NCBI GenBank assembly: GCA_001792895.1
Contig: MARA01000094.1
Location: 1 to 38,940 of the forward strand
Origin: Lentinus brumalis
Taxonomy: Eukaryota > Basidiomycota > Agaricomycetes > Polyporales > Polyporaceae
DNA: 38,940 nucleotides
Direction of reading: 5' to 3'
Shown here piece by piece: positions 22,501 to 32,200 of the stretch. Position numbers and translations under genes: made by a program. The notes beneath the pieces are model-generated. The model was not told the DNA's origin, made no database searches, and saw nothing but the letters and a program-made list of their open reading frames with translations. Numbering within the stretch: position 1 is the first letter of the stretch; each line of letters begins with the position of its first letter.

Positions 22501-22709
22501 CTATCCTCCTCTTCAGTCTGCACAGTGGTGCGCCGCTTCTTCGCCTTCGGTGGCTGGGTCGCACCATCGGACGCGTTGGACTCGGAGTCCGAGGAGATGA
22601 CGACAATAGGCGAAGTTTTGTCGTTCTTGGAGCACTTCGACTTCGACTTCGCACGCGTCTCAGCACGCTTCTTGGCCGCAGCTCTGTTCTTAGCACCGGT
22701 GTTCGACAT
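19557..22709 (-). CDS. hAT transposase, nine exons, apparently intact
   Basis: Catalyses excision and insertion of the element; expected nuclear. Model: complement join of 19557-19795, 19848-20034, 20092-20294, 20358-20571, 20711-20980, 21037-21447, 21500-21568, 21631-22382 and 22439-22709, 871 aa with every phase consistent. Residues 1-90 are basic then acidic with a KAKKRR nuclear-localisation-like run. Residues 120-161 form a BED-like zinc finger (C125, C130, H156, C160). Catalytic-core candidates are D306 (FATDAWTS) and D371 (TADNASNND). An acidic insert (EMVLEDVDDQSW) follows. Then come RTRWNSTYDM and FKDATLYFSRGTPNLPKVI. The C-terminal hATC dimerisation region spans about 755-840 (LQWWRERRDLYPCLSRMALD ... 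TSVDVERAFSRGRR). Two introns start with the less usual GTTCGT. The 139-nt intron at 20572-20710 and the acceptor at 20035 are the least certain. The catalytic Glu was not assigned. Confidence 0.9.
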
Positions 22710-23037
22710 GTCGCGTGTGGGAGTTAGAAGTGAGGCGATGGATGGCGGCTCGAAGTGATTAACTTTAGTGTTTTGTCAACGCGAAGATGGAAGGCCAGAG
22801 AATCAGGCCGAAGCCAATTTTTGTATGATAGTCATATATCTAGAGCGTGATTGGTCCGAATATGGCTCGTACGACTTCAGGACGCGCGCGGGCGGCCTTG
22901 GCGTTGAGTAAACCCGCTGGGTCAGGCGCTACGGGTACGGGTTTTCGGGCGGGTCACCGAAGCAGCACCCGTACCCGTACCCCGCGGGTACGGGTATGCG
23001 TACCCGCGCGGGTGACCCATACCCGTGCCATTGCCTA
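22710..23037 (-). promoter_or_regulatory. Transposase 5' region and right subterminal motif array
   Basis: The 328 bp between the transposase ATG and the right terminus must hold the promoter; no clear TATA box was assigned. 22905-23037 repeats ACCCGTACCC / GGGTACGGGT several times in both orientations, mirroring the left end. Confidence 0.7.
23020..23037 (-). repeat. hAT terminal inverted repeat, right
   Basis: Reverse complement of 18191-18208 with no mismatch over 18 bp. Confidence 0.95.
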
Positions 23038-23045
23038 ATCTAATA
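23038..23045. repeat. 8-bp target-site duplication, right copy (ATCTAATA)
   Basis: Identical to 18183-18190. Confidence 0.95.
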
Positions 23046-23728
23046 AAATAACCAAAGACTCACTCAAGAACAACAACCAAGTATCGTATTGACTAATTCC
23101 CAGACTGATCCGATTTGAGTAGCGCAAGTGACTATTGGCTTAGGTGTTGCAGTGAGCAGTTGTTCCGGAGTATGGGGGCTTTGTTTATAACCTGGGTCTA
23201 TGGATACAAAAACAAGTGCCGCCTTCCCCTGGCTATGAGCACCGTCATCTGATGAGGCACCTCCCTCATATAGTACCATATGGAGCACCCTGACATACAA
23301 TGATGTGAGGTGCAACTCACCGACAACCCATTGACAACAGCAAACCTAGTTTACTACTGAAGTTCTTGCTGTTATTGAGACGAGAGAGCTGGTCTGCAAC
23401 AGTTGTGTGTCAGTGCCTATATGAAGCCACATATTATTTGTGGCAAATGGCCGGGAGAGGCTGTGTTATGAAGGCTAGTGGTGTGAGTCCACAGGAACAG
23501 CCCAGAAGCCTCTTGCAATACTTATATAGCAGGAGGTTAGAGTTCAGGGTGCCACCCAAGCTGATAATGTACACCTGACCATCTAGTCCCCACCATCAGT
23601 CATAAACTTCAATGCATATATAATGCCATACGTTGCAGAGTCATACGATGTAATGTTCTAATAATCTATATTGACTAGTTGGATCTGACCATGGTTTTCA
23701 AATTCACGTTATACATTGGAGCATCGTG
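23046..23728. other. Intergenic stretch, possible decayed exon
   Basis: A minus-strand open frame at 23064-23315 contains GGASSDDGAHSQGKAALVFV and is preceded by an intron-like GTGAGT ... GTCAG. It is too short and isolated to call a gene. Confidence 0.3.
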
Positions 23729-24480
23729 CTATATCTTTAGCCCTATATGTTCTGGTACTGACATGAAAAATGAAGACAACGTCCAGATATCTGCCGGGAG
23801 TACATCTCTGAACCCCAAACATCTGATCCCTGTGAACTTCAACACAATTACAACTCCGTACCAAGTCTTCAATGGGTCAGTGTTGCTGGTTAAGTGGCGA
23901 ATGGCACGGTTGGGAGCAGTGCGTGTTTGGAAAGCATGCGCATCATACCAAATTCCAAAAGGAAGATGCAAAGACATGCCTCCAATTCCTTTAGACAGCA
24001 CCATACTTTGCACCTCACTCCCGGGTACAAAGTACTGCAGGATGTGAGGAGCAAGGACAAGCTGTTCCGTGGCAGATACATTTACGCTATAGCGAACTTT
24101 GACGATTTCATGTTGCTCTGTAGGAGTGTGTTAGTAAGACAGCATAGATCATAACATATATCTATCACTTACCTTGATCAGGACGGAATATGTATGCAGC
24201 CACTTCTGGTTGTGCCATGACCTGCTCTGGGTCTCCCATGATGGGCAGAGCAGTGGCATCAAATAGAAAGAGTGGACCGTTGTCTGCATGGCACACTTGC
24301 GAATGACCAGCTTGCCAGCCCTGCAGACATATCACAAAACTGAATGACATGACGGAACACATAACATACCATCACAAAGTGTGTCTGAGCACAGTAAAAT
24401 GCTTGCAAACATGTTGGACATCGGCCTGTAGAGGGACGACCACAAACTTGGCATGGGATGTACCAGCCAGTATCTGTCAT
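23729..24480 (-). CDS. Small MYND-type zinc-finger protein, paralog 2
   Basis: Model: complement join of 23729-24117, 24173-24320 and 24370-24480, 215 aa. Introns are 55 nt (GTAAGT, branch-like ACTAACA, CTACAG) and 49 nt (GTATGT ... CTGCAG). Finger: C10-x2-C13-x7-C21-x2-C24-x5-C30, then H34, H43 and C47; as in paralog 1 the usual seventh-ligand Cys is His. After the finger, the block YIFRPDQ precedes a phase-1 intron exactly where paralog 1 has YIFHPDK. The C-terminal region matches paralog 1: PFGIWYDAHAF and YGVVIVLKFTGIRCLGFRD. The pair clearly arose by gene duplication before the hAT insertion now lying between them, or the hAT landed nearby by chance. Protein-protein interaction role expected from the MYND class; partner unknown. 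Confidence 0.8.
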
Positions 24481-24754
24481 GTTGCTATGCCACACGAGCA
24501 TCAGTTGGTATTGAGAGTAACATAGTACACAGAAACATACCAGTTTGAATGCTAGGAAGGTGAAGAGCATGATGCTTTGCCAGCTTTTAAGCGGTCTGTC
24601 TGCGTGAGAACGGCTTACATGAACTACACTCAGTAGAAAACAACTTGTTTTGTCCAATATATCGAATGCTGTTTAATGATTCCTTTGTTGGTGATTGTCA
24701 AGATGGCCTATGATAGGACACTGCAACAGCGATAGTATTGAATGGACAACCAGT

Positions 24755-25207
24755 CTATTCGTTAACATATGTTGTGCAAGTGTCCATGCTAGTAGTGTCC
24801 TCGTCAACGTCATCCGTGTAGTATGTGGCCCATTTCATGAAGTTCTCGGTTTCCCAATACATATCAAGACATTCAGTATGAATGCTGACATGAATCAATA
24901 TCTGAACGTCACTGCGGTCAAAGTGCTCCCATAGATTGTCTCTAGCTATACTCAAGTTCCTGAAATGAGTATACACAATTGTGGATATTCCTATAAGTAC
25001 ACACCGGAACAGTTCCAGAGGTGGTGATAGTAAGAGATAGCCTTCTTCTTCAGAGAATGAAAGCTGCCACAAATGGTTAGAGATGAATATCATGAGCATA
25101 GTAGCAACATACCGTATCTTGTATTGAGCATTAGGCGTTAGTAGTGCGAGTAGCTGGTTCATTTCCCACATAAAGTAGGGGTGTCGACTTGACATGAGCA
25201 GCTGCAA
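24755..25207 (-). CDS. Uncharacterised reading frame, possible 3' exons of a larger gene
   Basis: Open frame on the minus strand with three protein-like blocks separated by possible in-frame introns: MWEMNQLLALLTPNAQYKIR, LSFSEEEGYLLLSPPLELFR, and NLSIARDNLWEHFDRSDVQ, ending FMKWATYYTDDVDEDTTSMD and TYVNE. The intervening pieces look like introns (GTATGT ... GTGGCAG near 25065-25115; GTACTT ... TTTCAG near 24965-25006). The acidic C-terminal end looks like a natural protein end. It lies downstream of, and on the same strand as, the Cys-rich gene at 25509-26018, so the two could be one gene; I could not join them in phase. Confidence 0.4.
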   Translation of the reverse strand: MQLLMSSRHPYFMWEMNQLLALLTPNAQYKIRYVATMLMIFISNHLWQLSFSEEEGYLLLSPPLELFRCVLIGISTIVYTHFRNLSIARDNLWEHFDRSDVQILIHVSIHTECLDMYWETENFMKWATYYTDDVDEDTTSMDTCTTYVNE

Positions 25208-25508
25208 TGGTGAGACCTGTGCATATTATACTAGTCCGGTACTTGTATATGACAGCGCCTAGACAGTCTGAGTCATTTACATGACCAAGCGTCTGTTACA
25301 ACTCACACTGACTGTCAAACATTTCAAATCAAATTCTTCCACATGACTCGAACAGAATGCCACTATATACTCATCATATGACCGACATATAACAGTACTG
25401 TATACAGACCATAAGAATGAATGACAAAAGACCTGCAGGCCATCAGTCAAGCCTTTGGAGGACATATACCGAGGCCATTCTGTTCGCTGTCTACATAATG
25501 ACTAAAAG

Positions 25509-26018
25509 TCAGTAACAATTAGCAATTGGGTATGTATAACTCTCACACAATTGCCAACTACAACCAGACCGCCTGCCCCGGTAGCATGCATAACATTTCC
25601 ATGTGTCCTTGTCCACTGGGGCTTGTTTGCAACATTTGCCAATAGCTGCACATCGTCGACAGGGAGTAGACCTGATGTTGATGAGGATCAGGTGATAGTC
25701 CACCGGCAGAGTACCAATGTCAAGTGTGCGGGGGAGTTTCAAAACTGGGATATGATGCTTTCGTTCCTTTGAGACAGGGATTGCATTCCCCAATACAGAT
25801 GCCTTGGGAAAACGGACATTCATCTTGTAGCTCTAGTATATATGAGAAGCACTCACAGTGTTGGGTTGATTGCTGTGCACTTGCCCATCTGCTGCACTTC
25901 CAACTTGCTGCTGTTGAGATTGAATGGAGCGGGTTCGGTGGATTGTATGGGTACGAGGCAATGGAATGGAATCTGCATGTGAATTGGGTTTCGAGCGATC
26001 ATATTTGTGTGAGGCCAT
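25509..26018 (-). CDS. Small Cys-rich protein with a Zn2Cys6-like motif
   Basis: Model: complement join of 25509-25802 and 25857-26018, 151 aa from the Met at 26018; the 54-nt intron (GTGAGT ... TTCCCAAG) is phase 0. Residues 1-54 are Ser/Gln-rich. The second exon holds a cysteine cluster, PCRRCAAIGKCC ... DTWKCYACYRGRRSGCSW, with spacing C-x2-C-x6-C-x11-C-x2-C-x7-C. This is within the range of fungal Zn(II)2Cys6 DNA-binding clusters, though the basic linker is atypical. Directly after CSWQL a GTGAGA donor suggests that the gene continues into further exons, perhaps towards 24755-25465. Likely DNA-binding; low certainty about the 3' end. Confidence 0.5.
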
Positions 26019-26179
26019 TGATAGGTAGCTGCAGAAAAGAGGTCAACAAAACAGTAGCAGGAAACAGTAACGAAATGTGCATACTAATGAAGGGGAGTGG
26101 GTCGCACTGTTCAAGAAGTGATACATATGAGTACATCCTCGTTGACCTCGCTTTAATCCTAATGTACTCCATGGGGTGT

Positions 26180-27715
26180 CCCTGATCTCCCACACCCTTC
26201 CGTGCGTGACCCAGCTCTGACATAACTTGATGCGGGGACCCTGAGCTCGCAAGCCGGGCTCCAATGATGGTTACAGCGCTTCTGAAAGTCTCCGTGATGT
26301 GCTCACACACCGCGTGTGCATGGCACTGATGCCGAATGAAACCCCACTTCGAAATGACTCGATGCAGAGTCCCTAAGCTCGCAGGCCAGGCTCCAATCAT
26401 GGTTACGGCACTTCTGAAAGTCTCCGTGATGTGCTCACACACCGCGTGTGCATGGCACTGATGCCGAATGAAACCCCACTTCGAAATGACTCGATGCAGA
26501 GTCCCTAAGCTCGCAGGCCAGGCTCCAATCATGGTTACGGCACTTCTGAAAGTCTCCGTGATGTGCTCACACACCTCGTGTGCATGGCACTGATGCCGAA
26601 TGAAACCCCACTTCGAAATGACTCGATGCAGAGTCCCTAAGCTCGCAGGCCAGGCTCCAATCATGGTTACGGCACTTCTGAAAGTCTCCGTGATGTGCTC
26701 ACACACCGCGTGTGCATGGCACTGATGCCGAATGAAACCCCACTTCGAAATGACTCGATGCAGAGTCCCTAAGCTCGCAGGCCAGGCTCCAATCATGGTT
26801 ACGGCACTTCTGAAAGTCTCCGTGATGTGCTCACACACCGCGTGTGCATGGCACTGATGCCGAATGAAACCCCACTTCGAAATGACTCGATGCAGAGTCC
26901 CTAAGCTCGCAGGCCAGGCTCCAATCATGGTTACGGCACTTCTGAAAGTCTCCGTGATGCGCTCACACACCTCGTGTGCATGGCACTGATGCCGAATGAA
27001 ACCCCACTTCGAAATGACTCGATGCAGAGTCCCTAAGCTCGCAGGCCAGGCTCCAATCATGGTTACGGCACTTCTGAAAGTCTCCGTGATGCGCTCACAC
27101 ACCGCGTGTGCATGGCACTGATGCCGAACGAAACCCCACTTCGAAATGACTCGATGCAGAGTCCCTAAGCTCGCAAGCCAGACTCCAATCATGGTTACGG
27201 CACTTCTGAAAGTCTCCGTGATGCGCTCACACACCGCGTGTGCATGGCACTGATGCCGAACGAAACCCCACTTCGAAATGACTCGATGCAGTGTCCCTAA
27301 GCTCGCAAGCCAGACTCCAATGATGGTTACGGCACTTCTGAAAGTCCCCGTGATGTGCTCACACACCGCGTGTACATGGCACTGATGCCAAATGCAACTC
27401 CGCTCTGATGCGGCAACCCTGCGCTCGCAAGCCGGGCTCCAATGATGGTTACGGCACTTCTAAAAGTCCCCGTGATGCGCTCACACACCTCGTGTACATG
27501 GCACTAACGCCGAGTGCAACTCCGCTCTGACATAACTTAATGCGGCAATCCTGAGCTTGCAAGCCAGGCTCCAATGATGGTTACGGCACTCACGAAAGTC
27601 TCCGTGATGCGCTCACACACGTCGTGTGCATGGCACTGATGGCGAATGCAACTCCGCTTTGAAATGACTCGACGCAGTGTCCCTGAGTTCCCACACCACA
27701 CTCCATCTCCATATG
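26180..27715. repeat. Satellite array of 132-bp units, 11 copies
   Basis: The anchor TCTCCGTGATGTGCTCACAC (with small variants) recurs at 26289, 26421, 26553, 26685, 26817, 26949, 27081, 27213, 27345, 27467 and 27599. Spacing is exactly 132 bp except one 122-bp step. Central copies are almost identical and the outer copies are more diverged, as expected of unequal exchange. Each unit has a small palindrome, CACACCGCGTGTG. Because 132 is a multiple of 3 and one minus-strand frame lacks stops, the array produces a 455-codon open frame of 44-residue repeats, which I do not believe is a gene (see rejected items). Confidence 0.95.
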
Positions 27716-28020
27716 TGGCTGGGACATGGCCATGATGCCGAACACATCCTTGCTTTACTAGATCTTCATATAATGTTGTTCCTGTTTAAAGCCTGGAGCA
27801 TTACATTTGTGAACACATGGCTTATAATATAAGTGATGCTCTGTTTAATTTGCTCTGTTAATTATATCGGAGAAGCAGAAGAATTGAATGGTGTCCAAGT
27901 TTCCATACTGCATACTGCTGTGGCCACCATTATTTTATCATTTTTAGATGTTACGAACATTCACCTCTTCTGTGTAACAATCTTCCTGCTTCCACCACTC
28001 CTGCTACAACCTCAACGCCC
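27716..28020 (+). promoter_or_regulatory. Upstream region of F-box 4
   Basis: AT-rich stretch between the satellite and the F-box 4 start. A TATA-like TTATAATATAAG lies at 27821-27832, about 190 bp upstream of the ATG. This is a suggestion only. Confidence 0.3.
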
Positions 28021-29782
28021 ATGCCCACCCAGCCACCATTGAACGCGGACATCGTCCGTGAGATTATGTTGTGGTACAGGACAGAACGATGGCAGCACAG
28101 CAAAGATGGCACCGAGTCTTCGCGGACTGCAACATTGTACCGCCTCGCATGTGTTAACCACCTCTTTCGTGACATTGCCCTGCCAATACTGTGGAGACAC
28201 ATGACATCTGTGTTTCCACTGCTTAAGGTGTTGCCCAACTTCGTACAAGTCTGGGAAGACCAACAGCATGATGCACCTTCGAGTGTAGAGTCCACCCGTG
28301 TTGGCTATGTAAGTAAACACACAATACATATTCAAGCGCACTATTGCTCATATAATTCCATCAGACCATTGTAGGAGCAATACAAAGAAACGAATGGCAG
28401 AGGCTCTGTTTCTATGCTCAAATGATTCAACACCTCGTTGTAGACGAAACACAATTCAAGACAGTCATCCCAATGGTGCTGCCAGGAACATGGCTTCGTA
28501 TTATCCATTGCACCAATGGGCATCCCCTCCTACCATCTTTGCGCCTCCTGCGATGGGATGTTTGCACTCCCTACTGCCTTGCCCTCCTAACATTGCTTTC
28601 CTCGACTGTCACCAATCTCCATCTCTTTTTCCATCAACTACCACAGCCGCAACATGAACCTGATCTCCACCATGAGTGGCAGCATGGATGCTCCTCTCTG
28701 CTCTTTGATCTCCATGAAGCAGCTAGCAGTATCAAGGTCCTTACAGTATCCTTGGGCAACTCATTTGGAGTACCATCTTTCACCGCCATTTCCCACTTCT
28801 ACAACCTCCGCATCCTGGACATAACATGTAACAATGTCTTCGTACAGGCACCAAAGACCAGCGGGCATGCACTGTACTACCTAGGATTGTTGCTCCATCT
28901 GGAGTCACTGTCACTGGAGTGTCGGTTTGAACCCGACACCACTACAACACTTGTCATCCCAGCACCTTCCCATCCCCTCTTCCCCAGTCTTCGTAATCTT
29001 GGACTCAGGGACAATCCAGGGAACACATACTGCTACAAGATGCTGTCCGCGGCGCCCCTCCAGGATCTCCAGATTGTTTTGGAAGACTATGAAGATGTAC
29101 CCACATGCCGATCACGTCTACAGACATTGGTGCATACGTTTGCCCATTTGCAGACCATTGACTTGGTCATAACCGATCTTGAGGCTCACATTCCCAATAA
29201 TGATCAGCCCGCAGAATTGTCGGCTGTTCTACAACCTCTTTACGATCTCTGCACCTTGCAACAGGTTGCCATTACCTTTCCTGTACCGGAACTCACTATT
29301 GGCGATCCCGATCTCAACCTTATGGGACAATCATGGCCTGCATTGACACATCTTACAATCCACACATTTGAAAAGCCCATGACGCCATCTGCAGAGCCAC
29401 CCACCCTGCAATGCAACACAACAATCACATTTGATGGTGTTATCGCCTTGGCATGGCAATGCCATCATCTGCTGTCTTTGTTCCTTCCTGCACTCCATAT
29501 CCCTGCCAATGTTCCTGCTGGTGGAATGCCGCTGGACCGAATGGGCACACATAACCTCCGCTACTTAAACACAGAGTTGGCTGTGGTTCATGATCTGCAA
29601 AGTGGCTTGGCACTTTGTTTCCCCTGCTTCATAGTGGCATGTCCATTGTAGAGGCAAAGGAGATGCTCGCAGAACACCTGCCCACCACCCTATCGGTGGA
29701 GAAGGTCACTTGTGATGTCTGGCAGACAGTACTGTTTGAACTACAGGCATACCGTAACAGCATGCGACCATCACCCTCATAG
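28021..29782 (+). pseudogene. F-box-type protein, paralog 4, with a C-terminal frameshift
   Basis: Exon 1 is 28021-28308 (96 codons, MPTQPPLNADIVREIMLWYR). A 56-nt intron (28309-28364, GTAAGT ... CATCAG) follows a Gly-Tyr pair as in the paralogs. Exon 2 starts at 28365 (TIVGAIQRNEWQRLCFYA). F-box-like pattern TLYRLACVNHLFRDIALPIL, leucine-rich body and HNLRYLNTELAVVHDL follow. At 29618-29624 (TTTCCCC) the family reading passes into the -1 frame. Uncorrected translation stops at 29651; corrected, the family C-terminus (SGMSIVEAKEMLAEHLPTTL ... WQTVLFELQAYRNSM) reads to 29782. A missing C in the C run is the simplest cause. It is on the opposite strand to the other three copies, about 12 kb away. 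Confidence 0.75.
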
Positions 29783-30308
29783 CCCAACAGCAGATATATG
29801 TCCCTATGTAGCGAAGCATGTATATACAGTACTTAATGCTACGTACTCTTACTGACACGAGGGACATATCCAAAGAACACTCCACTGGGTGCATAGAAGT
29901 GCAGTGAGAATCTTCTCGACACCTGCCCCCCCTCCCCCTCCTCCTCATAGACAAACATCAGATATAGGATGTTTTTGGCATGTTTATTCCAGAACATTGA
30001 CATCACAGAACTGCAATACTGCATTGTTTGCACATCAAGTTCAGCCTTACTCACCTTCTGACTTCAGGGCATGTTAGGTACAGAAATGCACACCAAATAT
30101 GGCTTCTTGTCACCACTCAGAAAGTCTGACTGATTGATATGTGTACGTTGCAAAGGTAGAATGTCCGATATGTATACACACATCCGTGCATATTACTGTA
30201 CACCCTGACACAAGAAACCACATCTAGATACAGCACAACTCTACGTGCACCCAAGTCAATAGTAATAAGAGCTTTCTTCTGCATGTGCCTTCTGCTTCTT
30301 TAACAAAG
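29783..30308. other. Intergenic region, no supported gene
   Basis: Contains a short C-rich tract at about 29925-29945 and only short open frames. Nothing else was recognised. Confidence 0.5.
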
Positions 30309-31709
30309 TCAGCTTTGTATGTAGATTTCTGTCAAAACCTCTCTCACCGCTTCTTGTGACTGGATAAGCTCCTGCAATGAAGAGCACACCCCAGTTAATG
30401 CCTCAGTAGCTGCTGTGAGTTGCGTCACAGCTTGGGCAATCTGGGTGTTTTGATCTTGCGGAAACCATTGAAATTGTCCGTATGGATTGTAGAAGGGGAT
30501 GACGTTAAATGCCTGAGGATCATGAGCCTGTTGATACTCAGATGCCTATGGTGTCATGTTGATGATGTGGATATAAAATGCCAAATCTGACTCACTGTGT
30601 ACTGTTCTCCACCTGAGAAAGATGTAGCAACTCCATTGGACAACAACTGAGGGTCGATCACAGAATCCTGGTCTGGCACGTTGGGCACCAGAGTATCCTC
30701 AACGGGAGAGGTGGCAGATATCATATGACCGCGAGGTATCATATGGCCTTTGGCATCCAGATGGTACCTACAAAACACATATCAGAAGCATATAGTGAAA
30801 ACTGCAAGACTACTATACCTTGTCTTGAATAAGTCAAACCAACCATAATAGTGCCATGAACTGATGGTGTTTGCTTTCAATCTCCGAACATTCAAACCTG
30901 CTGTGTATGCTGCATCCAGTCTGCTTTCAACTGACTGCTGCAACAGGTCTGTGCGCTGTTCAGAGAATGTCTCAAAGGCGTATAGCTTCTTGAAGATTAA
31001 TAGACTCCGTTTGAAAAGGCCTTGAATAGATGAATTGGACCTCTTCCCAGAAAAGACCTCGCTGGAGCACTATATGGTAGGTTCAGATTGACTGGAACAA
31101 ACTACACTTCATCGGGGCCTGAACGGGACGTACCTGCCGGAGTGCAATGGTCCTGGAAGTTTGAAATGTGGCCCAATGCTCGTTACTGCCCAGAATCCAC
31201 GTATAACACTGTGTTCTCTCATCCTCTGTCCAGTGCTTGATCCTGTCGGATGAACCAGTTACATCTTCATTCTCAGAATCAGACGCCTCATCATTATCCA
31301 CCAATCGTTTTTCGGTGTCGGCCTTGGTGACTTTGGAAGTTCCAACAGCGGCATCCGTGTTGTGCTGACGGCCCTTCTTGGGGGCTGGCATGAGTGTAGG
31401 AGAGTCTGTGTCAGACCGCAGACGTTTTTTGTTGACACCTCCAGTGCGAGTTGAGGCCAGGGACATAGAGTTTGAAGCAGGAGTTGCTCGATCTTGAGAT
31501 TGAATTGGATCTGCCTACAGGACCAAAATGTGAGCATATTGTCCTCCGAACCTCTTGTACATTATATGACTATCAAGAGTTCAAAGGTCACAGTCATGTA
31601 TTGTTGTTAATGTCAAGAGGAGATTTGAACATAGTATATATAAAGTATAGAACCAACCCACCTGGGATAGCCCCATAATCTCCTTTCGAATTTGATGACG
31701 GGTCCTCAT
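30309..31709 (-). CDS. Myb/SANT-like DNA-binding protein
   Basis: Model: complement join of 30309-30545, 30596-30767, 30819-31069, 31134-31514 and 31662-31709, 362 aa; introns are 50, 51, 64 and 147 nt with all phases consistent. Residues 40-65 are basic (VNKKRLRSD, PAPKKGRQ; likely nuclear localisation) and 80-108 acidic. Residues 109-227 carry a Myb/SANT-like helical domain of the kind expanded in Agaricomycetes: KHWTEDERTQCYTWILGS, then FKRSLLIFKKLYAFETF, closing with SSWHYYGWFDLFKTRY. The C-terminus has QAVTQLTAATEALTGV and a helical tail possibly forming a coiled coil. The start is set by a 16-codon first exon (MRTRHQIRKEIMGLSQ) spliced to ADPIQSQD. Expected to bind DNA; some members of this class are derived from transposon proteins, so a transposon origin cannot be excluded. 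Confidence 0.8.
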
Positions 31710-32200
31710 TGTGAGCAAGTAGTGAGAGAAGACAGCCAGCGAGTTGGTGGATGCTGGTTAGGTTACTGACACGTCAGCAGTCAGCGTAGGAATAACCGAG
31801 AAAATGTTCCCACCCTTGATTTATAATACGTACACCTTTCCACTTCCAAGTCCATTGAGTTTGGCATCAGCTCCCGCAACAAATTCCATTGTTAGTGTTG
31901 TGTGCAACATGTAGCAATATTTGAGCCAGACAGCTATACTTACTAAGGATCTGTTAAGTTGCACCATTATTAACACTGGTGCCGGGTATTAGCAAAAGGT
32001 CTGCTTATCGTGCGCTTATAGTCAGCATACTCATCAATCTCCATGTTGAGTCGAGTATTGGCTGTAATATAGAATTGTTGCCCGAAATATAATCTGAGGC
32101 AGTGCACCAGTTTAAAAAGGTCGACGTCCCTCTGTACCTGACACCCACTCTCGATCCCACTTCAAACATCACATTTTCATCGTCTTTCTCTGCTCTTGCA
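31710..32200. other. Shared upstream region of two divergent genes
   Basis: Lies between the divergent starts of the Myb/SANT-like gene (minus) and the 32-kb gene (plus), so promoters of both are expected here. A CT-rich run (TTTCATCGTCTTTCTCTGCT) precedes the ATG at 32201. No specific site was identified. Confidence 0.4.

Larger units (their letters stand above)
18191..23037 (-). mobile_element. Complete hAT-superfamily DNA transposon (4847 bp)
   Basis: Bounded by perfect 18-bp inverted repeats (TAGGCAATGGCACGGGTA at 18191-18208, its reverse complement at 23020-23037) and a perfect 8-bp target duplication. It carries two minus-strand genes: an uninterrupted transposase (19557-22709) and an unknown second gene (18433-19277 or longer). 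Both ends have dense clusters of ACCCGTA / TACGGGT subterminal motifs. The perfect duplication, perfect terminal repeats and stop-free nine-exon transposase all suggest recent insertion and possible autonomy. It separates the two MYND paralogs but interrupts no gene that I can identify. The interior is visibly more GC-rich than the flanks. Confidence 0.95.

Noticed and set aside
25999..27366. 455-codon minus-strand open frame made of 44-residue repeats
   Set aside because: It is produced by a 132-bp satellite whose unit is a multiple of three. The unit-to-unit changes I see alter residues rather than being silent, and there are no splice sites or natural start context.
29618..29624. Programmed -1 ribosomal frameshift site in F-box 4
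   Set aside because: The heptamer shape fits, but CCC triplets are not typical of known slippery sites, I see no clear downstream stem-loop or pseudoknot, and a lost C in a homopolymer explains it more simply. Kept only as a finding to check.
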